A stretch of DNA of 64,000 nucleotides from NCBI GenBank assembly GCA_963682175.1, contig OY821771.1, forward strand, positions 10,725,001-10,789,000, in the 5' to 3' direction. This stretch comes from Triglochin maritima. Taxonomy: Eukaryota; Streptophyta; Magnoliopsida; Alismatales; Juncaginaceae. Shown one piece after another: positions 33,108 to 46,800 of this stretch (within the stretch, counting starts at the first letter, position 1; each line of letters opens with the position of its first letter). Both the position numbers and the translations under genes were made by a program. The notes beneath the pieces are model-generated. The model was not told where the DNA came from and made no database searches. It saw only the letters and a program-made list of their open reading frames with translations.

Positions 33108-33858
33108 TCAGTTTCTGAGGACATTGAGAAGATTCGAGCACAACTCGAACTTCTTCCGACTGACCACCTTGGTCATATCCGTTGGATTCTCACTCGTATC
33201 AATCTTTTGGAGAATAACCTGGCCTTCCTCGATCCATTCACGCGTTTTATGGTACCTTACTTCAATATGTTTGGTCATTGAATGGAATGTCTGATCCTTG
33301 GCTAAATAAATTACACTTTGGCTACCGCAATGCAATTTAGTCACTTCTTGTTTCATCCCCAAAGAGCTTACCAACCCCTTCAACCATATAACTTCTTTTC
33401 TGACATCAACCGCTACCATGTACTCCGTTTCCGTTGTAAACAATGTGGTAGTATATTGGAGAGCGGATCTCCAACTCACTGGTCCTCCACCTAAAGTGAA
33501 CATGTACCTTGTTGTGGACCTCCGTTTATCCATATCACCAGCATAATCTGAATCAAACGTACCCCTCCACCTGCCTTTATGCTCCATCTTTAGTGAACTT
33601 CAAGCTAACATCCATGGTTTCCTTCAGGTATCTCAACATCCACTTCAACGCCTCCCAATGCTCCTTTCCTAAGATAGTCATATAACGACTCACGAGGCTA
33701 ACTATGTGTGAAATGTCTGGCCTAGTGCAGATCATATCATACATAACGGATCCGACTGCACTAGCATATGAAACTTTGTACATATCTCTCATTTCCCTTT
33801 CCGTAGAGGGGTTGCACATCAACGAGAGTTTGAAGTGAGAACTAATAGGTGTGGCCAC
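33108..33858 (-). pseudogene. copia RNase H region
   Basis: 33577-33858 has RPDISHIVSLVSRYM and HWEALKWMLRYLKET, and 33108-33587 has SDYAGDMDKRRSTTRYMFTL, TTETEYMVAVDVRKEVIWL and KHIEVRYHKTREWIEEGQV, the classical copia RNase H motifs. The two frames overlap in different phases, so there is a frame break between them. Confidence 0.85.
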
Positions 33859-33859
33859 C

Positions 33860-34867
33860 TGCTTGGCATTCTCGAGATTATACCTCTCAAGTATCTTTCG
33901 AATATAACTCCTTTAAATGAGTAGAATTCCACCTCTCTCGGTATCCCTGCAGATCTCCATACCGAGAATTTTCTTCGCACTCCCGAGGTCTTTCATCTCA
34001 AACTCTGTTTGAGATCATCTTCTGTTTGAGATCATCTATATGTTTCATCTCCATAGCCGCGATCAACATATCATCAACATACAAGAGCAAGAACACGTGT
34101 GACCCGTCTCTAAGACTCCGCAAGTAAACACAACTATCATAGTCGCAATGCACAAAATAATTCTCTAACATAAATGTATTGAACCTTTTGTACCACTACC
34201 TCGGCGACTGCTTAAGTCCGTAGAGGGACTTCTTCAGGTTGCATACCTGCCCTTCTTTGCCTTGTGTAATAAACTCATCCGGCTGCTTCATATAGATTTC
34301 TTCCTCTATATGCTTGTGAAGAAATGTTGTCTTCACATCCATTTTCTCTAACTTCATGTTATTCATCGCAACCATGGATAACAACACTCTAATCGAGGTA
34401 TGCTTTACAATGGATGAGAAGATTTCATTGTAATCAACCCCTTCATTCTGAGCATATCTCTTTGCCACCAACATCGCATTGTATTTTAACTCCTCATTAG
34501 GAGTTGACCCTTCTTTCTTCCTGAAGATCCACTTGCATCCAATCACACGTTTTCCCCTTGCAAGCTCTGTTAACTCCCAAGTCTGATTCTTATGAAGAGA
34601 CTCCATCTCTTCGGTCATGACCATCATCCACTTGTTCTTGTCCTCCTGCTCAATGGCTTCATCGAATGTGCAAGGGTCCCCACATTTGGTAACAAGTGCA
34701 AACGCAATACTAGCATCATTGTGACCATACCTCACCGGTGCCTTAGTGATACTCCTATATCTCCTCTGAGCAATACTCTCCTGCTCGGGCTCTCCCTCTA
34801 CTTGTGAGTCGATTGTTAACTGCTGAACTCCTTCATTCGATTCAACCCCTGCAGTCGTGACCCTCAC
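33860..34867 (-). pseudogene. copia reverse transcriptase (broken)
   Basis: 34196-34867 includes WMMVMTEEMESLHKNQTWEL, GCKWIFRKKEG, AKRYAQNEGVDYNEIFSSIV and KKSLYGLKQSPR. The continuation contains YVDDMLIA, the catalytic box, in another phase. CTGTTTGAGATCATCTT is tandemly duplicated at 34003-34036, a 17-bp duplication that itself shifts the frame. Confidence 0.85.
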
Positions 34868-35015
34868 ATTAGATTAGTCACCCTGTACGGATCCATTTTG
34901 CTACTCTTTCTCCTCAAGGCTCTTAAGTAAACCCATCTCATAAAAGACAACATTACTCCGCAAGAGCATCTTCTTGCTTACTGGATCCGAAAACTTATAT
35001 CCTTTCATTAACCTA

Positions 35016-35880
35016 TCATAACCAAGAAAAATGCATTCCTTCGATTTCGAAATTCAACTTCGACCGTTGTGTCTCATCGACCAACGCATAAGTTTTGCAT
35101 CCAAATATCCTCAACCTTGAATAATCAAATGGCTCACCCGTCCACACTTCATGAGGTGTCTTTAATTCAAGTGTCGATGACAGTGAGACATTTACCAAAT
35201 AGCACGCAAGATCAACTGCTTCGGCCCAGAAATCCTTCGACAGATCCGTATGAAGCCTCATGCTCCTTGCCCATTCACACAAAGTCATGTTCATCCTTTT
35301 TAGCTACGTCGTTATGTTCTGGACTTGGCGGTGTAGTGAAATGCCTCGTTATGCCTTCTTTCTCACAGAAACTCGTGAACTCCTTTGAGGTGTACTCACC
35401 TCCATTATCTGTTCGTAAGTACTTAACAAATTTTCCTGTACTTTTCTCTACGTGGGTCTTCCATGCTTTAAACTTCTCAAAAACATCAAATTTATTTTTC
35501 AGAAAATAAACTCATACCTTCCTCGAGAAGTCATCGATGAATATGACAAAATATTCGGCTCCACCCTTTTACCGAACTTGCGTCGGTCCCCAGATGTTTG
35601 AGTGCACAAACTCCAATATATCTTTCATCTTGTGGATAGTCGTCTTGAATCGAATCCTGTGTTGTTTACCGAAGACACAATACTTGCAAAAATCCAATTT
35701 GTAGCTCTTAACACCCTTCAGCAGTCATTGTTTGTGTAGCTCACACAAGCCATTGTCTGACATAATGACCAAGTCTCAAATGACAAAGTGTGGAGTTGTC
35801 TTCGTGTTGTGCAACATTTGTTGCACCTCTTCCTACTACTGCATTCCAACATCCAATACAAGTTGCCCACATTGGTTTCC
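35016..35880 (-). pseudogene. copia integrase (broken)
   Basis: 35016-35294 has WARSMRLHTDLSKDFWAEAV, TPHEVWTGEPFDYSRLRIFG. Upstream in broken frames are a GAG-pre-integrase-like stretch (CVFGKQHRIRF), FVIFIDDFSRKV (first Asp) and RTDNGGEYTSKEF (second Asp). Stops are frequent and similarity ends near 35880. Confidence 0.8.
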
Positions 35881-36735
35881 TTTATAACTGTCATTGCTCT
35901 AGGGTTTGAAGGTTTTGGAGTGGAAGAGCAGGTTTTGGGTTGGGTTTCGTGGGTTTAAAGGTTGGGATTCGAGAGTGGAGATAGGAAAGTTTATAGAAAC
36001 GGGTTTCAGGTGTTGTCTTGATCTAATAGTGGTAAATAATATATGTTAATCCAACGGTTCTCATAAACTCTCCATCATATTTACTTAGATGATGTATACC
36101 TCATAGGAAAATTACTCTATATAATTATATATATATAACAAATTAAGAGAAATTCACCTTCCTAAATTCAATCATCAACTTAATTATTTCCCTAAATGAG
36201 AGAGATACTGAGCTAAAAAAACACAACATGTGAACTAACTTGTACATTCTCAAACCACTCTATCTTATTTTCAACCTAATAACTTATTTAACACATTCTC
36301 AACTTTTTCTCAAACTTATGAAAGAAATCAAGTTTCTCTTCCCTCCAACAATCAAAGAAATTAAAGATTATATTTTACAACATATCTTTATGGGATGTTT
36401 TTGATACACACTAGCGTCACCCACGTGAGTTGCACAGATGTCATTCAAAATATATGGAAATACTTCAAAACAAAATATAAAAAAATACGACCAAATTTAT
36501 ATCTAGCTGACAAAAAAATGTTTCAGCCATTCTCTAAAGCATGCATAGCAACAAAATTTGTAAAAAAAAAGTCTTCAAATCAAATGATGGGAAAGAATAT
36601 ATAAGGTTTATAATGAAAATATAAATCTTCGGGACATTGAAGCAAAATAACAAAAGAAACAAAAAAATGAACGAAAATAATCTTTTTTTTGTCAAAGGCC
36701 CATGATTTGATGAAAAAGGAAAAACAAACATAAAA
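35881..36735. other. AT-rich intergenic sequence
   Basis: No supported gene or element end. Confidence 0.4.
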
Positions 36736-37110
36736 CCAATATTGACGGCTTTGCAAACCGTCAACACATGTGAACATGGAATATGCTTGACTTCTATAAA
36801 CCCCCACAAGCATGTTGCTCCTTGGCAATCAATATGACTTGATAACTGTCTAAAGATACGATGGTTGTCTTACTACACGAAGATCATGTGCCAAGTTTCA
36901 TTACTTCTTATTAGTTTGTCGACCTTCGGGAGTAATAATGGTCATGGTTAATCATTGACCTCTTCTCGTCATAAAAAGTTTGTTCAATTGCAAAAGCACC
37001 ATCGCGATTAACGGACATAGTGGTAGACCATGAACAAGCTTTAGAACATCGTTATACCAAAGTGTCTGTCTTTATCATGACTTAATGTTTAATATGAAAC
37101 ATCTTGTTCT
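36736..37110 (-). pseudogene. Mutator-like transposase relic (SWIM zinc finger)
   Basis: A minus-strand frame reads ATCLWGFIEVKHIPCSHVLT followed by VCKAVNI, the C-x-n-C-x-H SWIM finger found at the C-terminus of MuDR/FAR1-type transposases. Upstream broken frames (LPLCPLIAMVLLQLNKLFMT, then RRGQ) match the preceding 'KWFYERR' segment. Only this part remains, with stops; no inverted repeats are visible nearby. Confidence 0.6.
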
Positions 37111-37813
37111 TTAATCTACTAGAATCCATTAGGGTGATTTTCTTTAATATACCTGATAAGATCTCCGAACATCTTCTTATCATGAGTCATAGCAGTATGA
37201 TAAATTTTGTTTTGCAACTCCTGATTCTTAAATTGCAATTACAGTCAAGCATGAATTTGAATAACGATGGCAACCCTATCAACGTGATCAAGATAACATT
37301 ATACATAATATATATATATATATATAAATAAATAATGTGACTATGAGTCCTTAATAACCATTTTGACTATGGTAATTCATTTTTGATATTTCTAAAATCA
37401 TTTTTTTCTAATCAAACTAAATCACATTCATTCTTAGATACTAATCTCAAACATACTAAATTATTAGGTTACTCCAATTTAACTTTACTAAAATGCCCAA
37501 ATTTAAACATGTACAATTTACTGAATTTTAAAATAGTTATACTTATGTTTATACTATAGTATTCCATTTCGTTGGAAATTTTACAAATGGTACTTATGCA
37601 TGATAGATGTAATCCATGAAATGTCATAAAAAATTACTCATAAAAAATTGTCCAAAACGAAGTACCATAGCCAAGATTTTTAAAGCAATAAAAAATTAAC
37701 CGAAAAGAGATACCAAAACCACTTTAATTACACAGCGACAGCCGACAACACTAATAAAACTCTAAAAGGCTTAAACCTTGTTTGGTTCTAGAGAGAGACT
37801 AGAGAGGGAAGCA
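37111..37813. other. upstream region of NUP88
   Basis: AT-rich sequence including a TATATATATATATA run at 37309-37324. The last 40 bases before the ATG (TTCTAGAGAGAGACTAGAGA) look like a plant leader. No clear TATA box at a fitting distance was found. Confidence 0.4.
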
Positions 37814-40800
37814 ATGGAAGGTGGAGGAGGAGTGGAATCTCCGGAGCGGAAACCCCAATGGATTCCCCTCCCCGACCATCCCATCCTCGCCGGACTCCGA
37901 CTCGACCCACCTCCGCCGCCCCTCGCCAACGCCAACCTCGCCTCGTGGGACCCCTCCTCCTCCCGTCTCTACCTCTGGGACGCCGCCGCAGCCTGCGTTC
38001 ACCGCTTCTCTATCCGCTTCGGCGACCCCGACGACTGCGGCTTCCCCTCCGTCGACGCCGCCTCGCCCTCCGAGGTAACTCACGTGGCTCTTCGATTAGG
38101 GTTAGGGTTTCGAAGTATTCTTTTTTTTTTGTTATTGACATTAGTTCTTGAAGAAAACCCCGGAAGATTTGAAAATGTAACTTTTGGTCGAGGATATCTC
38201 GACGTTGCCTCACCCTCCGAGGTGACTGACGTGGTTCTTGTATTAGGTTTAGGATTTTGAAATTTTCATTTTTTTTTAATTTAACGGAGTGAAGATAAAT
38301 AGACATGAGTTCTGGAAGAACGACTTGAGAAAATTTTGAACATGTAACTTTTGGTTGAGGATATCTTGACTGTCATGCTCAGGTCGAGGTGAAGAAAGAT
38401 AAAGTGGCTATTTGAATTTGAACATGCATCTTTAGTTGAAGAAACCCCAAATGAGCAGATGAATTTTCTTAACATGTAGGTTCAGCTCTAGGCAAAGAAA
38501 GATGAAGTAGTTAATGGAATTTGAACCTACAATGTTTGGTTGAGGAAATCCCAAGTTGAGCTCTCTACGTGTCAGGTTCAAGTCGAGGTGAAGAAAGATA
38601 AAGTGGCTATTTGGATTTGAGCATGAAACCTTTAGTTGAAGAAATCCCAAATGAACATATGATTTCTTAAACATGTTAAGTTTGGCTCAAGGTGAGGAAA
38701 GATAAAAGTAGTTGGTCCGATATAAATATGCAACTTTCGATTGAGGAAATCCTAGTGCAACAAGTTCAGCTATCTCTACGTGTTAAGTTCCGGTCGAAGT
38801 GAAGAAAGATAAAGTGGCTATTTGGATTTGAGCATGCAATCTTTAGTTGAAGAAATCCCAAATGAACAGATGATTTCTTAACATGTTAGGTTCAGCTCGA
38901 GGTGAAGAAAGATAAAGTAGTTAGTGAGATTTGAACATGTAACTCTTGGTTGAAGATACAATAAGGTCACCGGTTGAACTATCTCAAGGTGTTAGGTTGA
39001 ACTCGTTAGTGTTGGTGAAACAAATGTCAACTTTACATTTCACGTTTCTATAGGTTAATATTCCGTATGTATGAGTTTGGTTTGCGAAATATCTGTGACT
39101 CTATAAGAAAATTTATCTTTTAGTGTCATATGCCAGAGTTATTTGGCCTTTAAAGAAGTGGTGGATCACCGATTTTTCGCATCCGGATCTTTAGTTTTTT
39201 GGACACGACACGAGCTTCATTTGGTTGATATGTTATGTACTGAGGTTTGAATTCATGTATTTGTGAGGATATTTCCGACTTCTGCAAATGGTTTAAACAT
39301 CATTAAACCGTATTGAGTAAATTGCGAGATAAGCTAGCAACTGCATTATGCTTGCTCAATGAAGTGAGCTTTTAAGGGGAGAAACATCTGCGTGTATAAA
39401 AATTTCTGTATCAAATTAAATCACCAAGTTCAAGTATAAGCCTATTTGCTACAGAATATTTGGAGTAAACTTGAATTAGGTTAAAGCTGTTGGATTTTTA
39501 TTCTCACGAATCAACTTTGAATTAGTGTGCTCCTAAGTAAAGCACAAGGTATTCTGAACTATCTAAGTTTTAGCTTAAGTCTTGTGCGTTGTAAAAATGT
39601 TGATGGAATAGAAGAGACATGTTATATGTTAGAGTTTTAATGAAATAGATAGGGCCATGTTGTCCTCTTGTTTGGGTTAGTGTCAATTTTTTGCCATTCT
39701 TATACTCTGGACCATTTCGTACAAGTTTTAAGTTATCAACTCTTGAATGCAGCAGCTTCTCTGGGCCATAATTGCTTAAAACTAGATTTCTAGGTATAGG
39801 AAAACTTGCTTCAAACCAATTGCACCCTAATAAACTTTCTTGGATTGGGCATTTAGATGTCCCTTTGAGAGAGCTCTTAATCAAAGACTACAGGGCAGAC
39901 CAACCATCAAATACATATGATTCTTTTTGTTGATAGATTTCGCTTACAAATTGTAAGACATCTTTTAGATCTCTTATGACATATACACTCCAAGTGCTTG
40001 TTGTTTCATCCAAGTGATTAAAATGATGTTAGATTCGGGTTATTAACTATAATTATGATATCGGTCATTTAGGTATTGCTGGCGGATATTCATATTGATG
40101 TGGTGGTTTATCAAATGTCTCTCAATGGAGAGGGTTCTGCGCTGCTCCTTTCTGGCTCCAGTGGCTCATTTGTGATGTATATATTTGACAGGGTGTCTTC
40201 ATGTGACAATTCTATTATTTGCAGGTACACGACATTATTAAGTAACTTCTTGAATGTTCTGTGATGTTTATAAATAAGAAGTATTAGCAATTGATTTTAT
40301 TTTCACTGTTATATTTTGAGGTCCCTCTCAAAAAAATGCTTTCATTTTTTTATTCCTCATCATTGAGTAATTATTTTAACTGCTTGGCTTGGTTACCAAG
40401 ACAACCAATTTTAACTTCTCTATGTGAATACGAAATGACGACTTCTATCTCCAAAGCCTAAATGGTGATTTTGTGTCCACGCCTATTTTAAATGATTGCT
40501 TTTGGCATAGCTTCCAAGATGATTGGTCCCTTAGCACCTTGGTGCTTTTTGATGCTTGAGCAAAACAGTGCAGAAGCGAACATTCTTCACTTTATGAGGC
40601 ATATTTGATTATATTAGCTTTATAGCTGGCATTTTATATTCAGATTTCTAGAAAGAATGAATGATAACACATTCTTGGGGAGAGAAACAAAAGTGAGAAA
40701 CTTCATTGTGAATTCTTCAGTTTATCATCTTCAATTTAGCGGCTTAAACTGCAAATTCAACAACAATTGCTTCCATAATCTCAAAAATGGGTTGATGATA

Positions 40801-43800
40801 TGTTCATTGTTTAAGGAACGTTAAGTATAAAGAGTCATGCAAACAGTGGCACGAACATCTACAATCAAGCTTCCTTTGATAGTAATTAAAAATAATGTAT
40901 GTGATTGATGATAAAAAATAATAATGTATGTTATTGATTTGCTCTTGATGCTTCACGCACATGTTATCTGACAATGATGTTGATCTTATCATCCTGTAGG
41001 ACAATATCAGTTGGTTCAGAAATGTTTTTTGAACGGAACAATGGCTTGCAAATAATACAAGTATCTTGGCATCCTTTCAGCAGAACACATGTAGGCATTC
41101 TTTCTTCCGATTGTGTTTTCAGGTGATTTTTCTTCTCGAGTGCAATATAAATTTGTTTCTACTAATGAAGTTTCCAAATGTTCCATAAACCCAAAATTGT
41201 GGTGATCAATAAATTTAAAGTGAATCTTTTTTTCTTTTTTGTGCTTGATGGCCAATGTTTTTGTATAGTTATTTCTTTTAATATTAGCACTATAAATATC
41301 GTTACATTTGGGGATCAGTTATAATTTTCAAGGTTTTCAGAACCGAACCGGACATCGAACCGGCAACGTCAAAGGTTCAGAGGTTTGACCGGGGTTGGAC
41401 CGAATCGAACCGGTTGAACCGGTGACGTTAGCATGACATCATAAATATAGAAATAAACAAAAAATAACCATGAAAAATAAAAATAATAATATTTGGGGAT
41501 CCGTTATAATTTTCATACTATTGAGAATAAACTTTTCTATCAATTTTATGCATCAAGTTCTTTTCATTGTTTTAATGTGCGACCTGATCGACGTGCGCGG
41601 TCACACAACATAGTCACACCTAAAATGGTGCTACTTGTGTGTCCGTTATGCGGCTTGCATGGCCGCTTAAGTAGCCTCGTTGGGTCAACGCCTCAACGGG
41701 CATGTGTGCAGTGTGGTATGTGCGACGCACATGCTGCACAGTGTTGCAACGACTATATAGCCGTTGGAGCAAAATTGTTTGGGGGAAATTTGTAGTTCCC
41801 CCTATTTGGTCTTATAAATCATGAAGAGTATGACCACCTTCGTCCCACAAAGTTGAACCCCAGTTGGAAAACCGCACATTACCTTTCACTTGAACAAAAA
41901 GGAAAACTTGTGTGTGAATTGTGTGGATTTATAAGTAGTGGTGATATAAATAGACATAAACAACATATTGTTTACCAAAGTAGTAATGCAAAACCATGTG
42001 CACATGCATCTATCAATTACCGTGAAGAAATTGTACGTAATATGCCGGATCTACAACTTATCACAGCGAAAGAGCTATTGTAGATTATTTAATAGACTTA
42101 GATGATGTTGTGGGGTTCGGGGGCACCGGGTCCGGTTCGGGTTCCAGTCGAGGTCATGGTGGTAGTTCATCTCCTGCCCCACATTACGTGGTTCATCCTC
42201 GAAATAGGCAAAAGAATCGATCGAAATTCGGACCAATGGACCGTTTTTGTCGTGGACGTCGTCATCGACCGAAATGAAGAAGGTCCCACCCAAGCAACCA
42301 TTTACAACAATTTCAAAAAAAAGGAGAGGAAGTACAACTTTGGCTAAATTTTTCTATAGAGCATGTTTATCTTTCAATGCATATTCATACACAGGATTTA
42401 AGATTGCCAGTGATCGAACTTCCGAATTGGGATCCGGTTTGAAACTAACGACTCCATACGAGGTTGTCGAATTGTGTTTGAAAAGGGAGATTGCAACAAC
42501 AAGAACTCTTCTAGACTCATATAAACCAACAATGAGTTACTTGTATGATGCAATGGAGAAGGCAAAGTACCAAATCAAGGACAACTACAACTTCATATCC
42601 AAGTTATACCAACTTGTAATTGATGTCTTTGATAGAAGATAGAGGCACCAAATGTCGAGCTTGTTGTACTCCGCTAGCTTCCTCTTGAATCCGGCTACAT
42701 TTTCGGTTGTGGGAACCGATCAAAGGCAATCAACATTGACTGTGTCAGGATGGTTGAATATTCTGGAGAGGTTGGTCCTAAACCCTGAAGACCAAGATCA
42801 CAAGAAGAGTGAAGGAATGTTTTGTCGAGATATTGTGATACGACAACGAAGCAGAAAGATTTCTACTAATTGGTGATATGATTATGGAAGCAATGTTAGT
42901 GGGGGGAACCACTCTTTGAAGAAAGTGACACTTAAAGTTTTGGCTCTTATAAGCATCTGGATGTGAGAAAAATTGTAGCGTGTTTGAGCAAATACACACA
43001 AAAAGAAGGAATCTTATTAATCCAAAAAAGTTGAACGATCTGGTCTATGTCAACTACAACCAAAGGTTGAGGTAGAGGTTCATGGCGAGAAAGGACAAAC
43101 TAGGTTACTACGACCCTAGTAGCATAGATTATGACTTGATGGAAGATCGTCCTTGGTTGGTGAAACAGAGGGTCCAGTCTTCCCAAGAGATGACTTGACA
43201 TGGGCGGATGTCAAGGAGACTACTTTTGGTCCATCACGAGGTTGACTGTGCCATGCAACAACACCCACCTCCAGGATTCTACAAACTGATGTGGAGGAAT
43301 TCAACTTCAGAAATCACCATGAGGCATCCCCTTCAGCAGCGGTTCGAGACAGAGATGAGGAGTTCGTGGGTACAGACGATGAGTACCTTAGCTATATGAC
43401 ATGCATATCTTAGCTACTACTTGTGCTAGCCTGTTAATATTTTTATTTGGTGTGCTCTGTGTAAGAATCTAAGTTTATCTTATTTCCTTGTACTAGTTGA
43501 AAATTATTCAATGAAAATATATCTAGTGGTTTGGTGGGTAGACTAGGCTTCCAGTGAGGCAATGACGTCGAGGAACCGAAAGTTTTGTTCAAGCCAAATC
43601 ACCCATTGTCTCCTTGAGGTTTCTCATATTTTCCTGATTTTCCCAATTTTTTCCTGATTTTCCTTTTTTTCAATATTTTGATATTTTTCTCATTAAAAAT
43701 TTTAAAAAAATAATTTTACAGTTGTGATGCCGCATATGTGACCGCATAGTCGAGTATGCGACCCTGGCACACTTGGTCGCACAAGGTCGCATACTCAATG

Positions 43801-46800
43801 CCTGAACATTGGTTCTTTTTTATATTTAATATTGTTACTTATGAACTAAACTATCTAAATTTTTTTTACTACTTTTGACTGCTTGAAACAACTTACTCTT
43901 ATCAACTTCATTTTACAGATTATACAACCTAGCTTCAGATCTGAAGAGACCAGAACAGGAATATTTCTTGCAGCCTGTTAAACCTGATAAGCATGGCAAT
44001 ATGGTATCAAATTGGCCTGTTGCATTTTCATTTGGTGGTGAACAATTATGGGACAGGTTTAGTGTGAGTATTTTCCAGGTGAACTGTGAAATATCTGGCA
44101 ACAGACGAATTACATTGTCTAACACTGTAACTTGAGTTATTATACACAAATTTTCAGGTTTTCATCTTATTCAGTGACGGATTTGTGTATGTTATTTGCC
44201 CAGTGGTTCCCTTCACAAGGTATTTCACTATTCCCTTGAAACCAATATCATATGCATGTTAACTAGTTAAAATTTTTGAGATTTATTTTAAATTTTTAAT
44301 TGCAGAAGATATTTGATGAAGAAATATTTTGATTGACAAAGATGTAGCGTCTTTCTATTCTTCCGTTTTTGGGATTAGTAACCTGTTGTGGTGCCCAACT
44401 GTTAATGTTATTTGTACATATTTTCCTGCAGTATTTTTACTATTGACTGCCTTGTGGAGATTCATGAAGATGCTTGTACAAATGGGTTGAAATCAACAAA
44501 TGCAAAGGCCGTGAACAATTCGTGGTTCGCTATTACTTGGTTAGAAGCGACGTTTCCTGACCTTACCAGTAAATCAGCAGCAAAAGACAATTTACCTGGA
44601 CTCAGGGCTCATCCCTATGCAGCAATGGACACATCTCTGGCGCTGCAGGTCATTTAAGCGCTGAAAATTTTACTTTCTGTTTCTTCCTTCTATCTAGCTT
44701 TATCAAGTTACTTTCTGTTATGTTGGTTTTTCAATGTCTCGTTAATTTTTTCCTCCCTTTGGTGCCAGTGATGGTTCAAATAGATGCCTGATGTTTCTCT
44801 AGAACGTGCGTAGGTATGTCCTAATGGGTAGATTAGAAGTAGGATTTTTATTACTGTGCCTCCCATCTCAAGTTGGTTAATAGATATGTCAGCCTATTAA
44901 TATTTCTTCGATCCATTATTGTCCTGGAAGGAAATCTTACTTATTTTTGAAACAGTTGTCTCTGAAACCATGGTTTTGATGCCATTTCGAGATTTTTTGA
45001 TTTGGGGACGTTTGGCTGTTTGACTTACTTCTTCCGATCATGATTGTTGGTTCTTTTACGTGTCTAGTTTGCTATTTTTTATTGCTTTTATATTACTAAG
45101 ATATTTCACCCATGTTCACCATGGAAAAGGAGAAAAAATTGAAATATAGTAATATACTAACAGAAGATTGTTGATTTAGTTTTATTTGCAAATTTTCAAT
45201 TTTTTTAATTTGTGTATAGAATAATCCTGCTGTTGACTATGATAAACAAAACCTGCTGTATTATGCAGGGTCCACTTTGTAAGATATCTAACGGGACAAC
45301 CAAAGTGACCTCTGTGGATCCAGATTGTAATGGAAAGCCTGTTGGTTTTCTCTGCTACTCTATTGAAAAACACTCAATCCTTTTGACTGCGTGGAACAAT
45401 GGCCAGCTACATGTTGATATCTTAGTAGACGAAGTGAAACCCATATGGAATACCGGTGCTTCTCCTCGTCTCCGCGTCGACACTCATGGCCGAATAACGG
45501 GAGTTGCTATGATTTGTGAGCCTATATCATCAGATGAACCCACCAAGGAGCTCGGTCTGCCACTTACAGAGGAAACTAATTGGGTTGGATATCCACCCCG
45601 TCTTCTGGGGATGGCTATTATAGACTTGGCATTGCCAAGCAGTACATCGAATAGCATATCAATATTACTTTATCCCGATCCCATCTTGCCTGAGAAAATA
45701 TATTGCCAACATAACGAAGGAATTGACCTAATAATCCTCCACTCTCTACCATTCTCTAATGCTGATTCAGTAGCAGATCAGAATGCAAAAGTTCCTTCAG
45801 TCTATCCTATACTTGCTGGATGTAATGAATCCTCTTCGCAGCCACTATTAAATGGATTTGTTGCATTAGCAGATCCATATGGTAATTCACGAGGAATTGC
45901 AATCACATCTTCATATGAGTGTATTATGTTAGAGACAAAAACTTGGAAAGAGCTGCCACTACTTCCTACAGACCTGAACACAAATTTGGATCTTCCTCGT
46001 ATTTCTGATGCACCTGTCTCGGAGATCATCAACAAGGAACTTCTTACCGGTCCTAAACATGTTCTAGTCCCTGAAACATTAGCTCTGCGGTCATTGAGTG
46101 CAGAATCTATTGAGGGTCGGTCTGCTCTTCATCATTATATAAAACTATTCCATGAGCACTATGTGAAGTATGCATACAAGGTCAGCCTTTCTGTCTTTCA
46201 GATATACAGATTTTGTTATGTTTTCCTGAAATTACAGAGTGATGTAGTGCATATTGTGCCATCTTGGAGACAAATAAATATAAAGCTGCACTCTCGTGCA
46301 CAATTGTAGTCGTTTTCTGTCTGTGCCATGCTGTTTTTTTTTCAGTTTTCAGTGTATTTACAGGTATATTTTGAACTTAAACAACATGGCAATCACCTAA
46401 AAGCCATCCTTGATGCACAACACACTCGTTTACGTGAGGCAAACCACATGCTTTCAAATGTAAAAGCAAACCAGACAGATCTGAGGGACCGGGTAGATCG
46501 TGCTATACAGGGTCACATGCTTTTAGATCAACGTCTCTTGAGATTCAAGACTTTGTCTGGAACAAAAAAGAAACCTCTCTCTAAAGCAGAACGTGAATTC
46601 AAGGCCCAACTCGGTATGTAATGTTCCTATTCTTGACCTTTTCTTGTTTCTTAACCTACGACTCTGTATAACGTTTTTCTAAATCTAAATCAATGGAAAG
46701 CAGAGAACTTTGTGGGCCTAGAATTGGATGCTTTGCATTCTTCAATTGAAACGATGAATGCAAGAATGCGGAGATACACACAGTCCCCACCAGGCAAGTC

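Larger units (their letters stand above)
32358..35880 (-). mobile_element. 5'-truncated Ty1/copia retrotransposon
   Basis: Minus-strand order is integrase (35880-35016), reverse transcriptase (34867-33860), RNase H (33587-33108), polypurine tract and 3' LTR: the copia order, with integrase before RT. Gag, protease and the 5' LTR are absent; similarity stops near 35880. Several stops and a 17-bp tandem duplication break the polyprotein. Confidence 0.82.

Noticed and set aside
37309..37330. TATATA run upstream of NUP88 as a promoter TATA box
   Set aside because: It is a simple microsatellite nearly 500 bases from the start codon; distance and context do not support a core promoter role.
37821..38306. 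Pro/Ser/Arg-rich frames overlapping NUP88 exon 1 on both strands
   Set aside because: They are shadows of the GC-rich exon 1 in other frames.
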